From contig CAMRHE010000197.1 in assembly GCA_947044405.1 (NCBI GenBank), positions 1,550,001-1,614,000 on the forward strand: 64,000 bases of DNA. Direction: 5' to 3'. Below the pieces are notes generated by a model that saw only the letters and a list, made by a program, of their open reading frames with translations, did no database searches and was not told the DNA's origin. The translations under genes and the position numbers were made by a program. This DNA is from Leptodactylus fallax. Lineage: Eukaryota > Chordata > Amphibia > Anura > Leptodactylidae. Of this stretch, positions 46,590 through 59,194 are shown piece by piece (within the stretch, counting starts at the first letter, position 1; each line of letters starts with the position of its first letter).

Positions 46590-47615
46590 TTCCTGCCCAA
46601 CATCCGCCATCCTATTACGGTGGATGCCAGGTCTTTAAAGATGGTGGCTACTCTGCAGCAGAGCGCCGCCATAGCTACCGGGTCTCTGTTGTAATGTACA
46701 GCGCAGACCTGGAGTTAATGTCCGCGATAAGAGTTCACTCTGATCACGGGCATTGCACAACTGTGTGGCCCCTCAAAGTCCAAAAACTCCTCGGGGTCAC
46801 AACATCGGCCCCATACCTTTAACGTTGCAAGCCGGCTCTGTGACGACATTGTGGAAGTCGACTTGTTCCTATGACAGCTGGGCGCTTTCTGTAGCAGAAG
46901 ATTGCAGATTCAAGCTCCCTAGGGGGGCTAATAAAACAGTAAAAATAAATAAATAAATAAAGTTTTAAAAAATGTTAAAAAAACAAAAACACTAAAGTCC
47001 AAATCACTCCCCTTTCCCTAGAATACATATAAAAGTAAAAAATTACTGTGAAACACATACACATTAGGTATCCCTGTGTTCGAAAACAGCCAGTCTATTA
47101 ACTTCTAAAAATATTTTTCGTGTACGGTGAATGCCGTAGCAGGAACAAAAAAAAATCAAAAGTGCAGACCGCCATTTTTTAGATGTTTTGCCTAATAAAA
47201 ATTTTAATAAAAAAAGTGATCAAAGGAATAGACATTCCCCAAAATGGTATAACTAAAAAGTGCACCTGGCACTGCAAAAAAGTACGCCCTATGCATCCCC
47301 GTAAACAGAAATATAAAAAGTTAGTTACGGGTTTCAGGCGGGTGACTTTAAGAAAAAAAATTTTTTTGCAAAGTTTTGCATTTTTGTTAAGGGGTTAAAA
47401 TGTAAATAAAACTATATAAATTTGGTATCCCTGGAAGCTTCCCAGTACATTGTACAGAATAATAAATTAATAAATGGTACCACTATGAAGAACAATTTAT
47501 CCCGCAAACAATAAGCCCTAATATGGCTCTGTGAATGGAAAAATGAAAAAGTTATGGGGTTTGGAAGGCGGGGAGTCAAATACGAAAATCGAACAATGCC
47601 TCCTGCGGGAAGGGG
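46590..47615. mobile_element. TTAA element inserted in the CR1 frame
   Basis: Flanked by TTAA at 46586-46589 and 47616-47619. The right end GCGGGAAGGGG is the inverse of the CCCCTTCC end at 50201. The left end has lost the CCCC and starts TTCCTGCCC. Removing the element and one TTAA joins the LINE frame exactly. It is 1026 bp with no transposase. It holds a (TAAA)n run near 46945 and the ACTATATAAATTTGGTATCC block shared with other copies. The tail of the long frame 46052-46822 past 46589 belongs to this element, not to the LINE. Confidence 0.75.
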
Positions 47616-47713
47616 TTAAGGGCTGCACTTCAGGATATAGACTGGGAGCAGCTGCTGTCAAATAATGATACAGAGGTCAAGTGGGAGACATTTCAATCTA
47701 CATTGAGCAAGTA
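47616..47713 (+). pseudogene. CR1-like ORF2 linker, segment between two insertions
   Basis: Open in the same phase as the endonuclease part when the TTAA element is removed. It reads AALQDIDWEQLLSNN and then KWETFQSTLSK, a typical CR1 linker, and stops at the TA of Tc1-B copy 3 (47712-47713). Confidence 0.8.
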
Positions 47714-49226
47714 TAGTGGGGGAAAAAGTATTTAGTCAGCCACCAATTGTGCAAGTTCTCCAACTTAAAAAGATGAGAGAGGCCTGTAATGGACATCATA
47801 GGTAGACCTCAACTATGAGAGACAAAATGAGAAAACAAATCCAGAAATTCACATTGTCTGATTTTTTAAGAATTTATTTGCAAATTATAGTGGAAAATAA
47901 GTATTTGGTCAATAACAGAAGTTTGTCTCAATACTTTGTTATATATCCATTGTTTGCAATGACAGAGGTCAAACGTTTTCTGTAAGTCTTCACAAGGTTG
48001 CCACACACTGTTGCTGGTATGTTGGCCCATTCCTCCATGCAGATCTCCTCTAGAGCAGTGACGTTTTGGGGCTGTCACTGGGCAACACGGACTTTCAACT
48101 CCCTCCAAAGGTTTTCTATGGGTTGAGATCTTGAGACTGGCTAGGCCACTCCAGGACCATGAAATGCTTCTTACGAAGCCACTCCTTCGTTGTCCTGGCG
48201 GTGTGCTTGGGATTATTGTCATGCTGAAAGGCCCAGCCATGTTTCATCTTCAATGCCCTTGCTGATGGAAGGAGGTTTGCCCTCAAAATCTCATGATACA
48301 AGGCCCCATTCATTCTTTCATGTACACGGATCAGTTGCCCTGGTCCCTTTGCAGAGAAGCAGCCCCAAAGCATGATGTTGCCACCCCCATGCTTCACAGT
48401 AGGTATGGTGTTCTTTGGATGCAGCTTAGTATTCACTCTCCTCCAAACACGATGAGTTGTGTTTCTACCAAACAGTTCTACTTTGGTTTCAGCTGACCAT
48501 ATGACATTCTCCCAATACTCTTCTGGCACATCCAAATGCTCTCTAGTAAACTTCAGACAGCCTTTGTTACGTTGGTGCCAGCTTTCTGCAGGTCATTCAC
48601 TAGGTCCCCCCGTGTGGTTCTGGGATTTTTGCTCACTGTTCTTGTGATCATTTTGACCCCACGGGGTGAGATCTTGCGTGGAGCCCCTCATCGAGGGAGA
48701 TTATCAGTGGTCTTGTATGTCTTCCATTTTCTAATTATTGCTCCCACAGTTGATTTCTTCACACCAAGCTGCTTGCCTATTGCAGATTCAGTCTTCCCAG
48801 CCTGGTGCAGGTCTACAATTTTGTTTCTGGTGTCCTTCCACAGCTCTTTGGTCTTCAGCATAGTGGAGTTTGGAGTGTTTCTGTTTGAGGTTGTGGACAG
48901 GTGTCTTTTATACTGATAACAATGTCAAACAGGAGCCATTACTACAGGTAATGAGTGGAGGACAGAGGAGCCTCTTAAAGAAGAAGTTACAGGTCTGTGA
49001 GAGCCAGAAATCTTGCTTGTTTGTAGGTGACCAAATACTTATTTTCCACCATAATTTGCAAATAAATTTTTTAAAAATCAGACAATGTGATTTTCTAGAT
49101 ATGTTTTCTCATTTTGTCTCTCATAGTTGAGGTCTACCTATGATGTCAATTACAGGCCTCTCTCATCTTTTTAAGTGAGAGAACTTGCACAATTGGTGGC
49201 TGACTAAATACTTTTTTTCCCCACTG
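47714..49226 (-). mobile_element. Tc1-B copy 3, inserted in the CR1 linker
   Basis: Flanked by TA (47712-47713 and 49227-49228). The left terminal base is T where siblings have C. The element has both inverted repeats and an internal deletion of about 87 bp. Removal with one TA restores the CR1 frame (...LSKYVAKCIPIGNKYK...). Confidence 0.93.
47928..48861 (-). pseudogene. Tc1-B copy 3 transposase, first catalytic Asp changed to Ala
   Basis: Starts ATG at 48859-48861 (complement), where the second codon differs from copy 1. The first DNA-binding subdomain is readable, but about 87 bp are deleted near 48560, after [13 protein letters not shown]...KAGTN, removing most of the second subdomain. 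The first catalytic motif reads [10 protein letters not shown]: codon GCT at 48491-48493 (complement) replaces aspartate. [10 protein letters not shown] keeps the second aspartate. A lost G near 48121 shifts the frame at the LNPIENL motif. The last part ends KGYITKY-like with TGA at 47928-47930 (complement). Confidence 0.9.
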
Positions 49227-49228
49227 TA

Positions 49229-49812
49229 CGTAGCAAAATGTATACCCATAGGCAACAAGTATAAACCTCTTAAATTAACCCCTCCATGCCTTACAGCTTT
49301 GGTTAAAAGTGCAAAAAACAATAAAAAAACAGTTGTAGCCTTTGACAATTACAGAGTGCTTAATAAAATCTGTTAAAGAGAAATAAAATCAGCTAAAATA
49401 CAGTACATAATGAAAGGCAGGTGGCTATGGAAAGCAAAACTAAGCCCACAAAATTCTTTAAATATATAAATGCAAAAAGGCCAAGGACAGAACAAGTAGG
49501 TCCCCTAAATAATGGTAATGGAGAGTTGGTCACCGGTGATCAAGAAAAAGCAGAGCTACTAAATGGGTTCTGTAGTTATGTGTATACAGAAGAACAGGGA
49601 GTAGTTGATGTAGATGTCACCAATGCTGGTAATACATCAACCAGTATACTAAATGGGATAAACATAGAAATGGTCCAAGCCAAGCTAAACAAGATAAATG
49701 TGAGCAAGGCTCTGGGTCAGTCGCGTCATTGCTGTACCCTTATTTCTAATTTTTAGGGATTCTCTAGTGACTGGTACAGTGCCAAGGGACTGGGGCAAGG
49801 CTAATGCGGTGC
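49229..49812 (+). pseudogene. CR1-like ORF2, linker after Tc1-B copy 3
   Basis: Continues in phase (KCIPIGNKYKPLKL...). A TAA at about 49374 and a frameshift follow. From 49421 the frame shows FFKYINAKRP, NGELVTGDQEKAELLNGFC and a weak NKINVSKALG, the CR1 pre-RT region. In another frame it reads SLVTGTVPRDWGKANAVPM, the start of the reverse transcriptase (motif 1). Broken but collinear with CR1 elements. Confidence 0.82.
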
Positions 49813-49935
49813 CTATGTAATGCCTCTACCTTGGAGGTTCTGTATATAGTGTTTTTTGTGGTTGTATTATCTATGCTGCTGTAACAAACTGAATTTCCCC
49901 ATGGTGGGACTATTAAAGGATTATTTTATCTTATC
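49813..49935 (+). repeat. 3' end of an L2-type LINE inserted in the CR1
   Basis: AATGCCTCTACCTTGGAGG, CTGAATTTCCCCATGGTGGG, ACTATTAAAGGATT and a (TTATC)n-like tail match the 3' end at 32103-32241. It splits the CR1 reading between AVPM and YRKGSRSTPGN. The target duplication is too short to define. Confidence 0.8.
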
Positions 49936-50196
49936 TTATTTACAGAAAGGGCTCTAGGTCTACCCCAGGTAATCACAGACCGGTGAGCTTAACATCCATT
50001 GTGAGGAAACTGTTTGAGGGGCTCTTAAGCGACTATATAATATTATAAGTGACAGACAGCATGGTATAACTAAAGAAAGAAGCTGTCAGACTAAACTGAT
50101 TTGCTTTTATGAGGAAGTAAGAAGAAATTTGGACAGAGGGGAGGCTGTAGATATATTGTTTCTGGACTTTGCAAAGTCCTTGTCCCTCATAGACGT
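49936..50196 (+). pseudogene. CR1-like reverse transcriptase, N-terminal part
   Basis: Reads YRKGSRSTPGNHRPVSLTS, then IVRKLFE. After a frameshift it reads QHGITKERSCQTKLICFYEE and AVDILFLDFAK, the motif A aspartate of the polymerase. The sequence then ends abruptly at GACG|TTTAA, where a TTAA-type repeat begins. Motifs B and C (YADD) are not present. Confidence 0.85.
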
Positions 50197-51387
50197 TTAA
50201 CCCCTTCCTGCCAGAGGTATTTTTCGATTTTTGATTTTTGCTTTTGACTCCCCACCTTCTAAACCCCATAACTTTTTTATTTTTCTGTTCACAGAGCCAT
50301 ATGGTTAACGGGCATAATGGGTTTAATTTTTACAGCGTTCACTGTGCAGCCAAAATGACATGTCACCTGTACTCTATGTTTCGGTACAATTCCGGGGATA
50401 CCAAATATATATAGTTTTATTTACATTTTAACGCCTTAAAAAATCCAAAACTTTGCAAAAAATTTTTTTTTTCTTAAAGTTACCATATTCTTACACCTGC
50501 AACTTTTTAAATTTATGTGTACAGGGTTGTATAGGGGGTCTTTGTTTTTGCAGGCCCATGTCTACTTTTTAGTTATACCATTTTTGGTAATGTCTAATTG
50601 CTTTGGTCACTTTTTATTCAAATTTTTAGCAGAGGCAAAACAGCAAAAAACTGTGGTTCGGCACTTTTTATTTCTTTTCCCGCTACAGCTTTCACCATGC
50701 AAGAAAAATATTTTTAGAAGTTTGTAGACCAGGTGTTTTCGGACACAGGGATACCTAATGTGTATGTGTTTCACTGTAATTTTCTACTTTTATATGTATT
50801 CTAGGGAAAGAGGGGTGATTTGAATTTTTTATTCTTTTTATTTTATTTTTTTACTTTTTCTTTTTATACTCTTGTTTTTAGACTCCCTAGGGGTCTTGAA
50901 CCCCAGGGGGTCTGATCACTAATGCAATGCATTCAGTATAATGCAATATAATACTGAACCAATGATCAGATGATCGCTTGTTCAAGTCCTATAGTAGGAC
51001 TAAAAAAAAGGTAAAACTTTTTTTTAATATGAAATAAGAAAAAAATAAATTAATAAATACACAAAAAAATTAAATTGGTATGCCTCTTTGAAAATGGCAT
51101 ACCATTTCTTAGAGGCATATGGGGCAAAAACAGATGAGTCTTTTCCCGAAATGTTTTTTTTTTATTCTGCAAAATTAGTAAAGCTGATCCATAGAATAAA
51201 GATAACATATTACTTTGTATATGGTGAACGGCAAAAACAATATAAAATGTTACAAAGCAATGCCAGAATGAATGTTTTCTTTATCCTTCCTTGAAAGAGA
51301 TAGCGAAATTTAGTCAATAAGTTATAGGAACCCCAAAATGGTCTCATTAAAAAATGCATCCCATCCCTCAAAAAGCAAGCCCATATA

Positions 51388-52950
51388 CAGTGGGGGAAAA
51401 AAGTATTTAGTCAGCCACCAATTGTGCAAGTTCTCACACTTAAAAAGATGAGAGAGACCTGTAATTGACATCATAGGTAGACCTCAACTATGAGAGACAA
51501 AATGAGAAAACAAATCCAGAAAATCACATTGTCTGATTTTTAAAGAATTTATTTGCAAATTATGGTGGAAAATAAGTATTTGGTCAATAACAAAAGTTCA
51601 TCTCTATACTTTGTTATATATCCTTTGTTGGCAATGACAGAGGTTAAACGTTTTCTGTAAGTCTTCACAAGGTTGGCACACACTGTTGCTGGTATGTTGG
51701 CCCATTCCTCCATAAAGATCTCTTCTAGAGCAGTGATGTTTTGGGGCTGTCGCTGGGCAACACGGACTTTTAACTCCCTCCAAAGGTTTTCTATGGGGTT
51801 GAGATCTGGAGACTGGCTAGGCCACTCCAGGACCTTGAAATGCTTCTTACAAAGCCACTCCTTCGTTGTCCTAGCAGTGTACTTGGGATCATTGTCATGC
51901 TGAAAGACCCAGCCACATTTCATCTTCAATGCCCTTGCTGATGGAAGGAGGTTTGCACTCAAAATCTCACGATACATGGCCCCATTCATTCTTTCATGTA
52001 CACGGATCAGTTGTCCTGGTCCCTTTGCAGAGAAACAGCCCCAAAGCATGATGTTGCTGCCCCCATGCTTCACAGTAGGTATGGTGTTCTTTGGATGCAA
52101 CTCAGCATTCACTCTCCTCCAAACACGACGAATTGTGTTTCTACCAAACAGTTCTACTTTGGTTTCAACTGACCATATGACATTCTCCCAATACTCTTCT
52201 GGAACATCCAAATGCTTATTGGCAAACTTCAGACTGGCCCGGATATGTACTGGCTTAAGCAGGGGGACACGTCTGGCACTGCAGGATCTGAGTCCCTCGC
52301 GGCGTAGTGTGTTACTGACGCTAGCCTTTCTTACGTTAGTCCCAGCTTTCTGCAGGTCATTTACTAGGTCCCCCCGTGTGGTTCTGGGATTTTTGCTCAC
52401 CGTTCTTGTGATCATTTTTGGCCCCATGGGGTGAGATCTTGTGTGGAGCCCCTCATCGAGGGAGATTATCAATGGCCTTGTATGTCTTCCATTTTCTAAT
52501 TATTGCTCCCACAGTTGATTTCTTCACACCAAACTGCTTGCCTATTGCAGATTCAGTCTTCCCAGTCTGGTGCAGGTCTACAATTTTGTTTCTGGTGTCC
52601 TTCCACAGCTCTTTGGTCATCACCATAGTGGAGTTTGGAGTGTGACTATTTGAGGTTATGGACAGGGGTCTTTTATACTGATAACAATGTCAAACAGGTG
52701 CCATTACTACAGATAATGAGTGGAGAGCCAGAAATCTTGCTTGTTTGTAGGTAACCAAATACTTATTTTCCACCATAATTTGCAAATAAATTCTTAAAAA
52801 ATCAGACAATGTGATTTTCTGGATTTGTTTTCTCATTTTGCCTTTCATAGTTGAGGTCTACCTATGATGACAATTACAGGCCTCTCTCATCTTTTTAAGT
52901 GGGAGAACTTGACCAGTTGGTGGCTGACTAAATACTTTTTTTCCCCACTG
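51388..52950 (-). mobile_element. Tc1-B copy 4, full length
   Basis: 1563 bp flanked by TA (51386-51387 and 52951-52952), both inverted repeats complete with AGTATTTAGTCA and AGTATTTGGTCA direct repeats. Inserted at a TA of the older TTAA-type repeat: the flanks rejoin to the sequence seen around 22445. Confidence 0.95.
51549..52626 (-). pseudogene. Tc1-B copy 4 transposase: long frame, first catalytic Asp changed to Val
   Basis: The proper start is ATG at 52624-52626 (complement). The first subdomain is open up to NLPR, where CGA has become TGA. One extra T near 52420 then shifts the frame. From there about 285 codons are open, the longest B-family stretch here. They include [41 protein letters not shown] and KGYITKY. 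The normal stop has mutated (TGA to AGA), so the frame reads on to 51549. The first catalytic motif is [13 protein letters not shown] at 52167-52169 (complement) replaces the aspartate codon. Even with its frame repaired it would lack catalytic activity. Confidence 0.92.
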
Positions 52951-53190
52951 TAGCTGCATCCACAGAAAAAAAAAACTGCATAGCTTGTACAATGCAACAG
53001 TGAAAACCCCACAAATCACTACATGCTTTAGGGCAAAATTGGCTGTGGCTTGAAGGGGGAATGAATAAGGAATGTATAAACTGTGCAAGCATAGACCAGG
53101 GTATACCCTAGGATTAGATGCAAAAGACACCAGAATGCTGCCCATCCCAGGAGTTAGTGGAGAAATAGTGAGGCATTTTGTGCATTCAAT

Positions 53191-53207
53191 GTAGTTACAC
53201 AGTTTAC
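53191..53207. other. Junction between TTAA-type repeat and Tc1-E
   Basis: Short spacer ending in the TA target of Tc1-E (53208-53209). Confidence 0.3.
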
Positions 53208-54092
53208 ATACACACGTGGACAAAATTGTTGGTACCCCTCATTTAATGAAAGAAAAACCCACAATGGTCCCAGAAATAACTTGAATCTGAAAAAAGTAAT
53301 AACATATAAAAATTCTATGAAATTGAACAAATGAAAGTCAGACATTGCTTTTCAACCATGCTTCAACAGAATTTTTTTTTTTTTAAAAAAGAAAACTCAT
53401 GAAACAGGCCTGGATAGAAATGATGGTACCCCTGAAAATAATATGACCAAAGGGACATGTTAAATCAAGGTGTGTCCACTAATTAGCATCACAGGTGTCT
53501 ACAATCTTGTAATCAGTCAGTGGGCCTGTATATAGGGCTACAGATACTCACTGTGCTGTTTGGTGACATGGTGAGTACCACACTCAACATGGACCAGAGG
53601 AAACAAAGGAAAGAGTTGTCTCAGGAGCTTAGAAAGAAAATTATAGACAAGCATGTTAAAGGTAAAGGTTATAAGACCATCTCCAAGCAGCTTGATGTTC
53701 CTGTGACTACAGTTGCACATATTATTCAGAAATTTAAGAGCCATGGGACTGTAGCCAACCTCCCTGGATGTGGCTGCAGGAGGAAAATTGATGACAAATC
53801 AAAGAGAAAGATAATATGAATGGTAACAAAAGAGCCCAGAAAAACTTCTAAAGAGATTAAAGGTGAACTTCAAGCTCAAGGAACATCAGTGTCAGATCGC
53901 ACCATCCATCATTGTTTGAGCCAAAGTGGACTTCATGGGAGACGACCAAGGAGGACACCATTGTTGAAAACAAATCATAAAAAAGCCAGACTGGAATTTG
54001 CCAAACTACATGTTGACAAGCCACAAAGCTTCTGAGAGAATGTCCTATGGACAGATGAGTCAAAAATTTAAATTTTTGGCAAGGCACATCAG

Positions 54093-55402
<1,310 letters not shown>

Positions 55403-55483
55403 TGACAGTTACAGGAATTGATTGCAGTGACTGCCTCAAAAGGTTGTGCAACAAAATATTAAGTTAAGGATACCATCATTTTT

Positions 55484-56428
55484 TCTTGGAATCACCAATT
55501 CCTTATGCATATGGTGATTCCAAGAAAAAAATTTTTTTGCAAAGGTTTGGATTTTTTTTTTAAGGAGTTAAAACGTAAATAAACTATATAAAATTGGTAT
55601 CCTCAGAATCGTACCAACCCATAGAATGCAGGTGACATGTCATGTTTTGCTGCATAGTGACATGACATGTTTTGCTGCATAGTGAACGCCATAAAAACAA
55701 AGCCCATAAGAAAGTCTCACAAACCCGGTTTTTCTCCAGTTCCACTCCATTGTGAATTTTTTTTCCAGCTTCCCCCGTACATCATATGGAATATTAAATT
55801 GTGCCATTACAAAGTACAATTTGTCCTGCAAACATTAAAGTGATTGTCCAGGCATTTTTTTTAATGCATGGACAACTAAGGGAGGTGAAAAAAAAAAAAA
55901 ATCATACCTGTCCCATTGCTCCGGTGTCTACCCGACGCATTCTGACCCTTCTGCTTCGGTGTCTTCTCAAAGTGAAACTGTTCACTGGCTTTGCCATCAG
56001 GGATCCCTTCTGCTGAAGCCGCTGATTGGCCTCAGTGGTCACGTGACTATTGAGGCCAATCAGCGGCCTCAGCAGGCTTCAGGAAGAGACCTGTGATGTC
56101 ACAGGTAGTGACATCGCATGCCCTTCACCGAGGCTGCAGATTGGACTCAGCGGTCACGTGTGGCTGGGACACACGTCAGCACGGGACCAAGAAGACCAGA
56201 CCGCACAGAGAGGCATCGGAGCACCGTGGAAAGGTCAGTATGAATTTTTTTTTTTTTTTCTCTGCCCCCGGCCTATTTAAAACTTAAATGGGTTGTCCAT
56301 TTTTGCCTGGACAACCCCTTAAAGGCCTCATATGGCTCTGTGAACAGAAAAATAAGAAAGTTATGTGGCTTGGAAAGCAGGGAGTAAAAAAATGAAAATT
56401 TAAAAATGCCTGTGGCGGGAAGGGGTTA
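55484..56428. repeat. TTAA-type repeat fragment ending GGCGGGAAGGGGTTAAC
   Basis: ACGTAAATAAACTATATAAA, ATTGGTATCC and CTCATATGGCTCTGTGAACA match other copies. The right terminus GGGAAGGGG|TTAA lies at about 56418-56427. A 25-bp block (GACATGTCATGTTTTGCTGC + ATAGT) is tandemly duplicated at 55632-55682. A foldback is nested at 55839-56318. Confidence 0.6.
55839..56318. mobile_element. TTAA foldback nested in the TTAA-type repeat
   Basis: TTAA at 55835-55838 and 56319-56322. Ends AGTGATTGTCCAGGC and GCCTGGACAACCCC are inverted. The arms pair strongly in the centre (CGCTGATTGGCCTCAGTGG with TGAGGCCAATCAGCGGCC). The empty site, GCAAACATTAAAGGCCTCATATGG, matches GCAAAAATTAAGCCTCATATGG at about 57292. 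Confidence 0.78.
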
Positions 56429-56759
56429 ACTATGTCTTTAATTTGGGTCGGAAAAGCAGAGCTTTTTAAATTTTGAAATTTGCAAACTTTTCCAAATTTT
56501 TGCCAAATTTTGTATTTATGCAAAAATAAATGCAAAAATTAATGACCACACATTAACATTAACATGAAGAACAACGTAGCATGAAAAACATATCTTAAAA
56601 TCACTTGGGTAAGTAACGTAACCCTTTCCAGAACAACTATGACTGCCAGGAGCCTATTGAAGGTTCCCAGGCTTATCATTAGTTTTATTAGAGGCTGCGA
56701 TAGTCAATCTGTAATAGAAGTATAGATATTTCTCAAATCATTGCTTTGCAGTGTATTGA
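56429..56759. other. Unassigned spacer
   Basis: AT-rich, with TTTTGAAATTTGCAAACTTT-like stretches resembling 58990. No feature. Confidence 0.35.
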
Positions 56760-57405
56760 ACTAATGCTCAGACCCCCCCCCCCCACCCCCCAGAGTTCAA
56801 GACCCCTGGGGACCTGGGGAGAGGGTCCAAAAATAAAAGTTAAAAAGGTAAACAAAAATTATATGGCGACTGAAATAATTTTTTTTTTCAACATTTTGGA
56901 TTCTTTTAAGGGGTTAATAATTTTAAAAAACTATATAAAGTTCTATATAAATTGCTGTGGTTATGGCAAACTAAAGATTTCAGTTAACATCACTTTGGTT
57001 GCAAAATGAATGCCGTAAAAACAAAAGAAAGTTGCGCAAACGAAGTTTTTTTCAAATTCCACCCCATTCTAAATTTTTATCCAGCTTCCCAGTATATTGT
57101 ATGGAATATTAATATGTTATATCACAGAGGAACTATCCCAACCAAAAAAAACAAAAACAAAACATTATTTGTTTGTGTTGTACTGGCTTTTATATATGAG
57201 TTAATAAAAGTTATATTTTATTTATTTGTTACACCATCACATTCCAGTTCAGGAATATTAATATGGTACCATTACGAAGTACAACTTGTCTCGCAAAAAT
57301 TAAGCCTCATATGGTTCTGTGGACAGAAAAATTTAAACATTTTGGTTTCTGGAAGGTGGGGAGTAAAAAACGAAAATTGAAAAATGGATGCGCTGGGAAG
57401 GGGTT
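56760..57405. repeat. TTAA-type repeat fragment with a retroposon insert
   Basis: Begins after a C-rich run (56770-56790). It contains AAACTATATAAAGTTCTATA, CAGCTTCCCAGTATATTGTA and CTCATATGGTTCTGTGGACA, and ends GCTGGGAAGGGG|TTAA near 57405. Split at 57117-57251 by a short insert. Confidence 0.6.
57117..57251. mobile_element. 135-bp retroposed fragment with 14-bp duplication
   Basis: Exact GGAATATTAATATG at 57103-57116 and 57252-57265. The insert contains AGTTAATAAAAGTTATATTT. Without it the surrounding TTAA-type repeat is continuous (compare 55790-55810). The parent element is not identified. Confidence 0.72.
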
Positions 57406-57780
57406 AAAGGGGTTATGCAGCTTCCACAAATTATCTACAAATACATCTTCAGCAATGCTAAATTTTCACTGTTCCCTTGTGCAGCCTTTTCTTGGTTTTA
57501 TTTTACTTGAGACTCCTTGTATCACTGTTGTTTACATGCAGTGAATCTGTGAACAATCCCATGATTCCTCTCCCTGCTCTGTGTTTGTTGCTAACAGGAG
57601 CTAGGGGGAATAAGCTTGCAAATGAAACATCACATCATCATGTGACCTCAGATGTGGGAGTGATTTATTATCTGCGATTTCATTGCAGGGGAGAATGGAG
57701 AAGGGAGGGGTACATAGAGAGCAGGGAAAGGAATCATGGGAAATGTAGTTTGTTCACTGATGGGTTGGGTTGCTGATGAA
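57406..57780. repeat. Probable half of a foldback element (AAAGGGGTTATGCAGC)
   Basis: Starts AAAGGGGTTATGCAGCTTCC next to a TTAA. A partner end is not seen. The frame at 57477-57776 lies in it and has no recognisable motif. Confidence 0.35.
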
Positions 57781-57889
57781 GGTATTTATTTTGAGAGCTG
57801 AAGTTGAGAATAGGGACGTGACTTGAGAGGGTGCGGTTGTATCTGGGATAGGAGCATTAGGTAGCCCATTAGGAGTCTCTCCCCAATAT

Positions 57890-58046
57890 GAGCAGACTAT
57901 AAACAATACACAATAGAGGGGGGTCCTTTTGCATTGGGGCCCAGGAGTTTGGAAGAAATTTTTTCCCCTGGATGAGTATTACAGAAGATAAAACTGAACT
58001 GGATGGTTGGATGTGGTTTTATTCTAACAAACTATGCAACTATGAT
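57890..58046 (+). repeat. 3' end of a CR1-like LINE with 8-bp tail
   Basis: GAACTGGATGGTTGGATGTG, TTTTATTCTAACAA and the 8-bp units AACTATGC AACTATGA (58029-58044) match the tail type of the minus-strand CR1 at 3887. Confidence 0.6.
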
Positions 58047-58147
58047 AATAAACTGAATTTGAATGATGCCAAAAGAGTCTGCTTGTATTACTATGCCTTA
58101 CGTCTACACCACCAATTATCTATGGAGAAAAAAACATAAAACTTATG

Positions 58148-58656
58148 CTAGGTTCACACTTGTGTCTGGTATCCGTCCACTTGCAAACTGTTTTAAAAAA
58201 AAAAGCAAAAAACGGATTGGTCCAAAAAGGATTACACAGCAGATACCCAAATCCGTCCTTTTAGACGGATTAGTAAATGGGTGTCTGTCAAATAACTGTC
58301 AAATAACTGTTTTTGTCCGTTTTTGACAAATCCATTTTTTTTTCCCCCCAAGCAGACTACTCTTCGTTGGTAATCTGTTTGTGTTCACCTTCCATAGGCC
58401 GCCATGTTAAAAAAACAGATTTGTTGCTGTCTGTTTGGTATCCTTATTTTTTGAATGGAGAAAAAGTCCTGCAAGTCCAACTTTTTTCTCTGCCCAAAAG
58501 AGCAGATACCAGGCGAAAATGCTTCAAACGCACAAATGCAGATGTTTTTTACAGCCCATTGAAATTGAATCATTTGAAATCAGTTTTTAAGGATTTTGAG
58601 ATGATTTCAAAAACTGATTTTGGTCGGAGAGCCAAAAGCTGATATAAACCCAGCCT
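58148..58656. mobile_element. Foldback element with GCTAGGTTCACAC end
   Basis: The left end GCTAGGTTCACACTTG and the right end (reverse complement GCTGGGTTTATATC) are degenerate inverted repeats. Inside are repeated ATCCGTC and GACGGAT blocks, as in the foldback at 8981-9630. Non-coding. Confidence 0.45.
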
Positions 58657-58659
58657 GAA

Positions 58660-59190
58660 ATGCTTAAAGGGTTAACAAACTTCCTAAATGCTATTTTGAA
58701 TTATTTGAGGGGTGCAGTTTTGAAAATGGGGTGATTTATGGGGGTTTCTAATATATAGGCCTTTATAATCCCTTTCAGAACTGAAGTGGTCCCTAAAAAT
58801 TAGTTTGGGAAATTTTCTTGTAAATCTGGGAAATCCCTGTTACACTTGTAAGCCTTCTAACATCCAAAATAAATTACACGACGATTAAAAGATGATGCCG
58901 ATATATAGCAGAGATATGGTAGATAATATGTATTAATGTATTTGGGTGGTATGACTATCTGTCTGAAAAGCAGAGCATTTCCCATTTTGAAAATTGCAAT
59001 TTTTTTCAAATTTTCCATCAAATTTCCTATTTTTTTTATAAATAAATACAAAAATATTCATTACTGTTTACCACTAACATAAAGTACAATGTGTCATGAA
59101 GAAACAAACTCAAAATCACTTGTGTAAGTTAAAGCGTCTCAAAGGTATTGTCATATAAAGTGACACATGACAGTTTTGAAAAATGAGGCC
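58660..59190. repeat. Old tandem-unit-type repeat fragment
   Basis: GAGGGGTGCAGTTTTGAAAA and TGTAAGCCTTCTAACATCC (inverse of the block at about 18075) match the repeat family at 17930-18660. Confidence 0.45.
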
Positions 59191-59194
59191 TGGT

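Larger units (their letters stand above)
46085..50196 (+). mobile_element. CR1-like LINE split by three later insertions
   Basis: One LINE can be followed through its endonuclease (46085-46589), linker (47616-47713 and 49227-49812) and start of the reverse transcriptase (49936-50196). It is interrupted by a TTAA element (46590-47615), Tc1-B copy 3 (47714-49226) and an L2 3' end (about 49813-49935). It is cut at 50196 by a further TTAA-type repeat. The rest of the reverse transcriptase and the tail are not in the window. Confidence 0.85.
50201..53190. mobile_element. TTAA-type repeat in reverse orientation, holding Tc1-B copy 4
   Basis: Begins CCCCTTCCTGCCAGAGG after TTAA (50197-50200), the inverse of the 47605-47615 end. 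AACCCCATAACTTTTTTATT and GTTTTATTTACATTTTAACG match the element at 46590 in reverse. Further on, AACCAATGATCAGA and TTTAGTCAATAAGTTATAGG match 21680-22400. The repeat resumes after Tc1-B copy 4 with GCTGCATCCACAGAAAAA, which lines up with 22450. No coding capacity. The right end is uncertain. Confidence 0.5.

Noticed and set aside
46052..46822. A single 256-residue gene
   Set aside because: It is a chimera: CR1 endonuclease up to 46589, then readthrough into a TTAA element.
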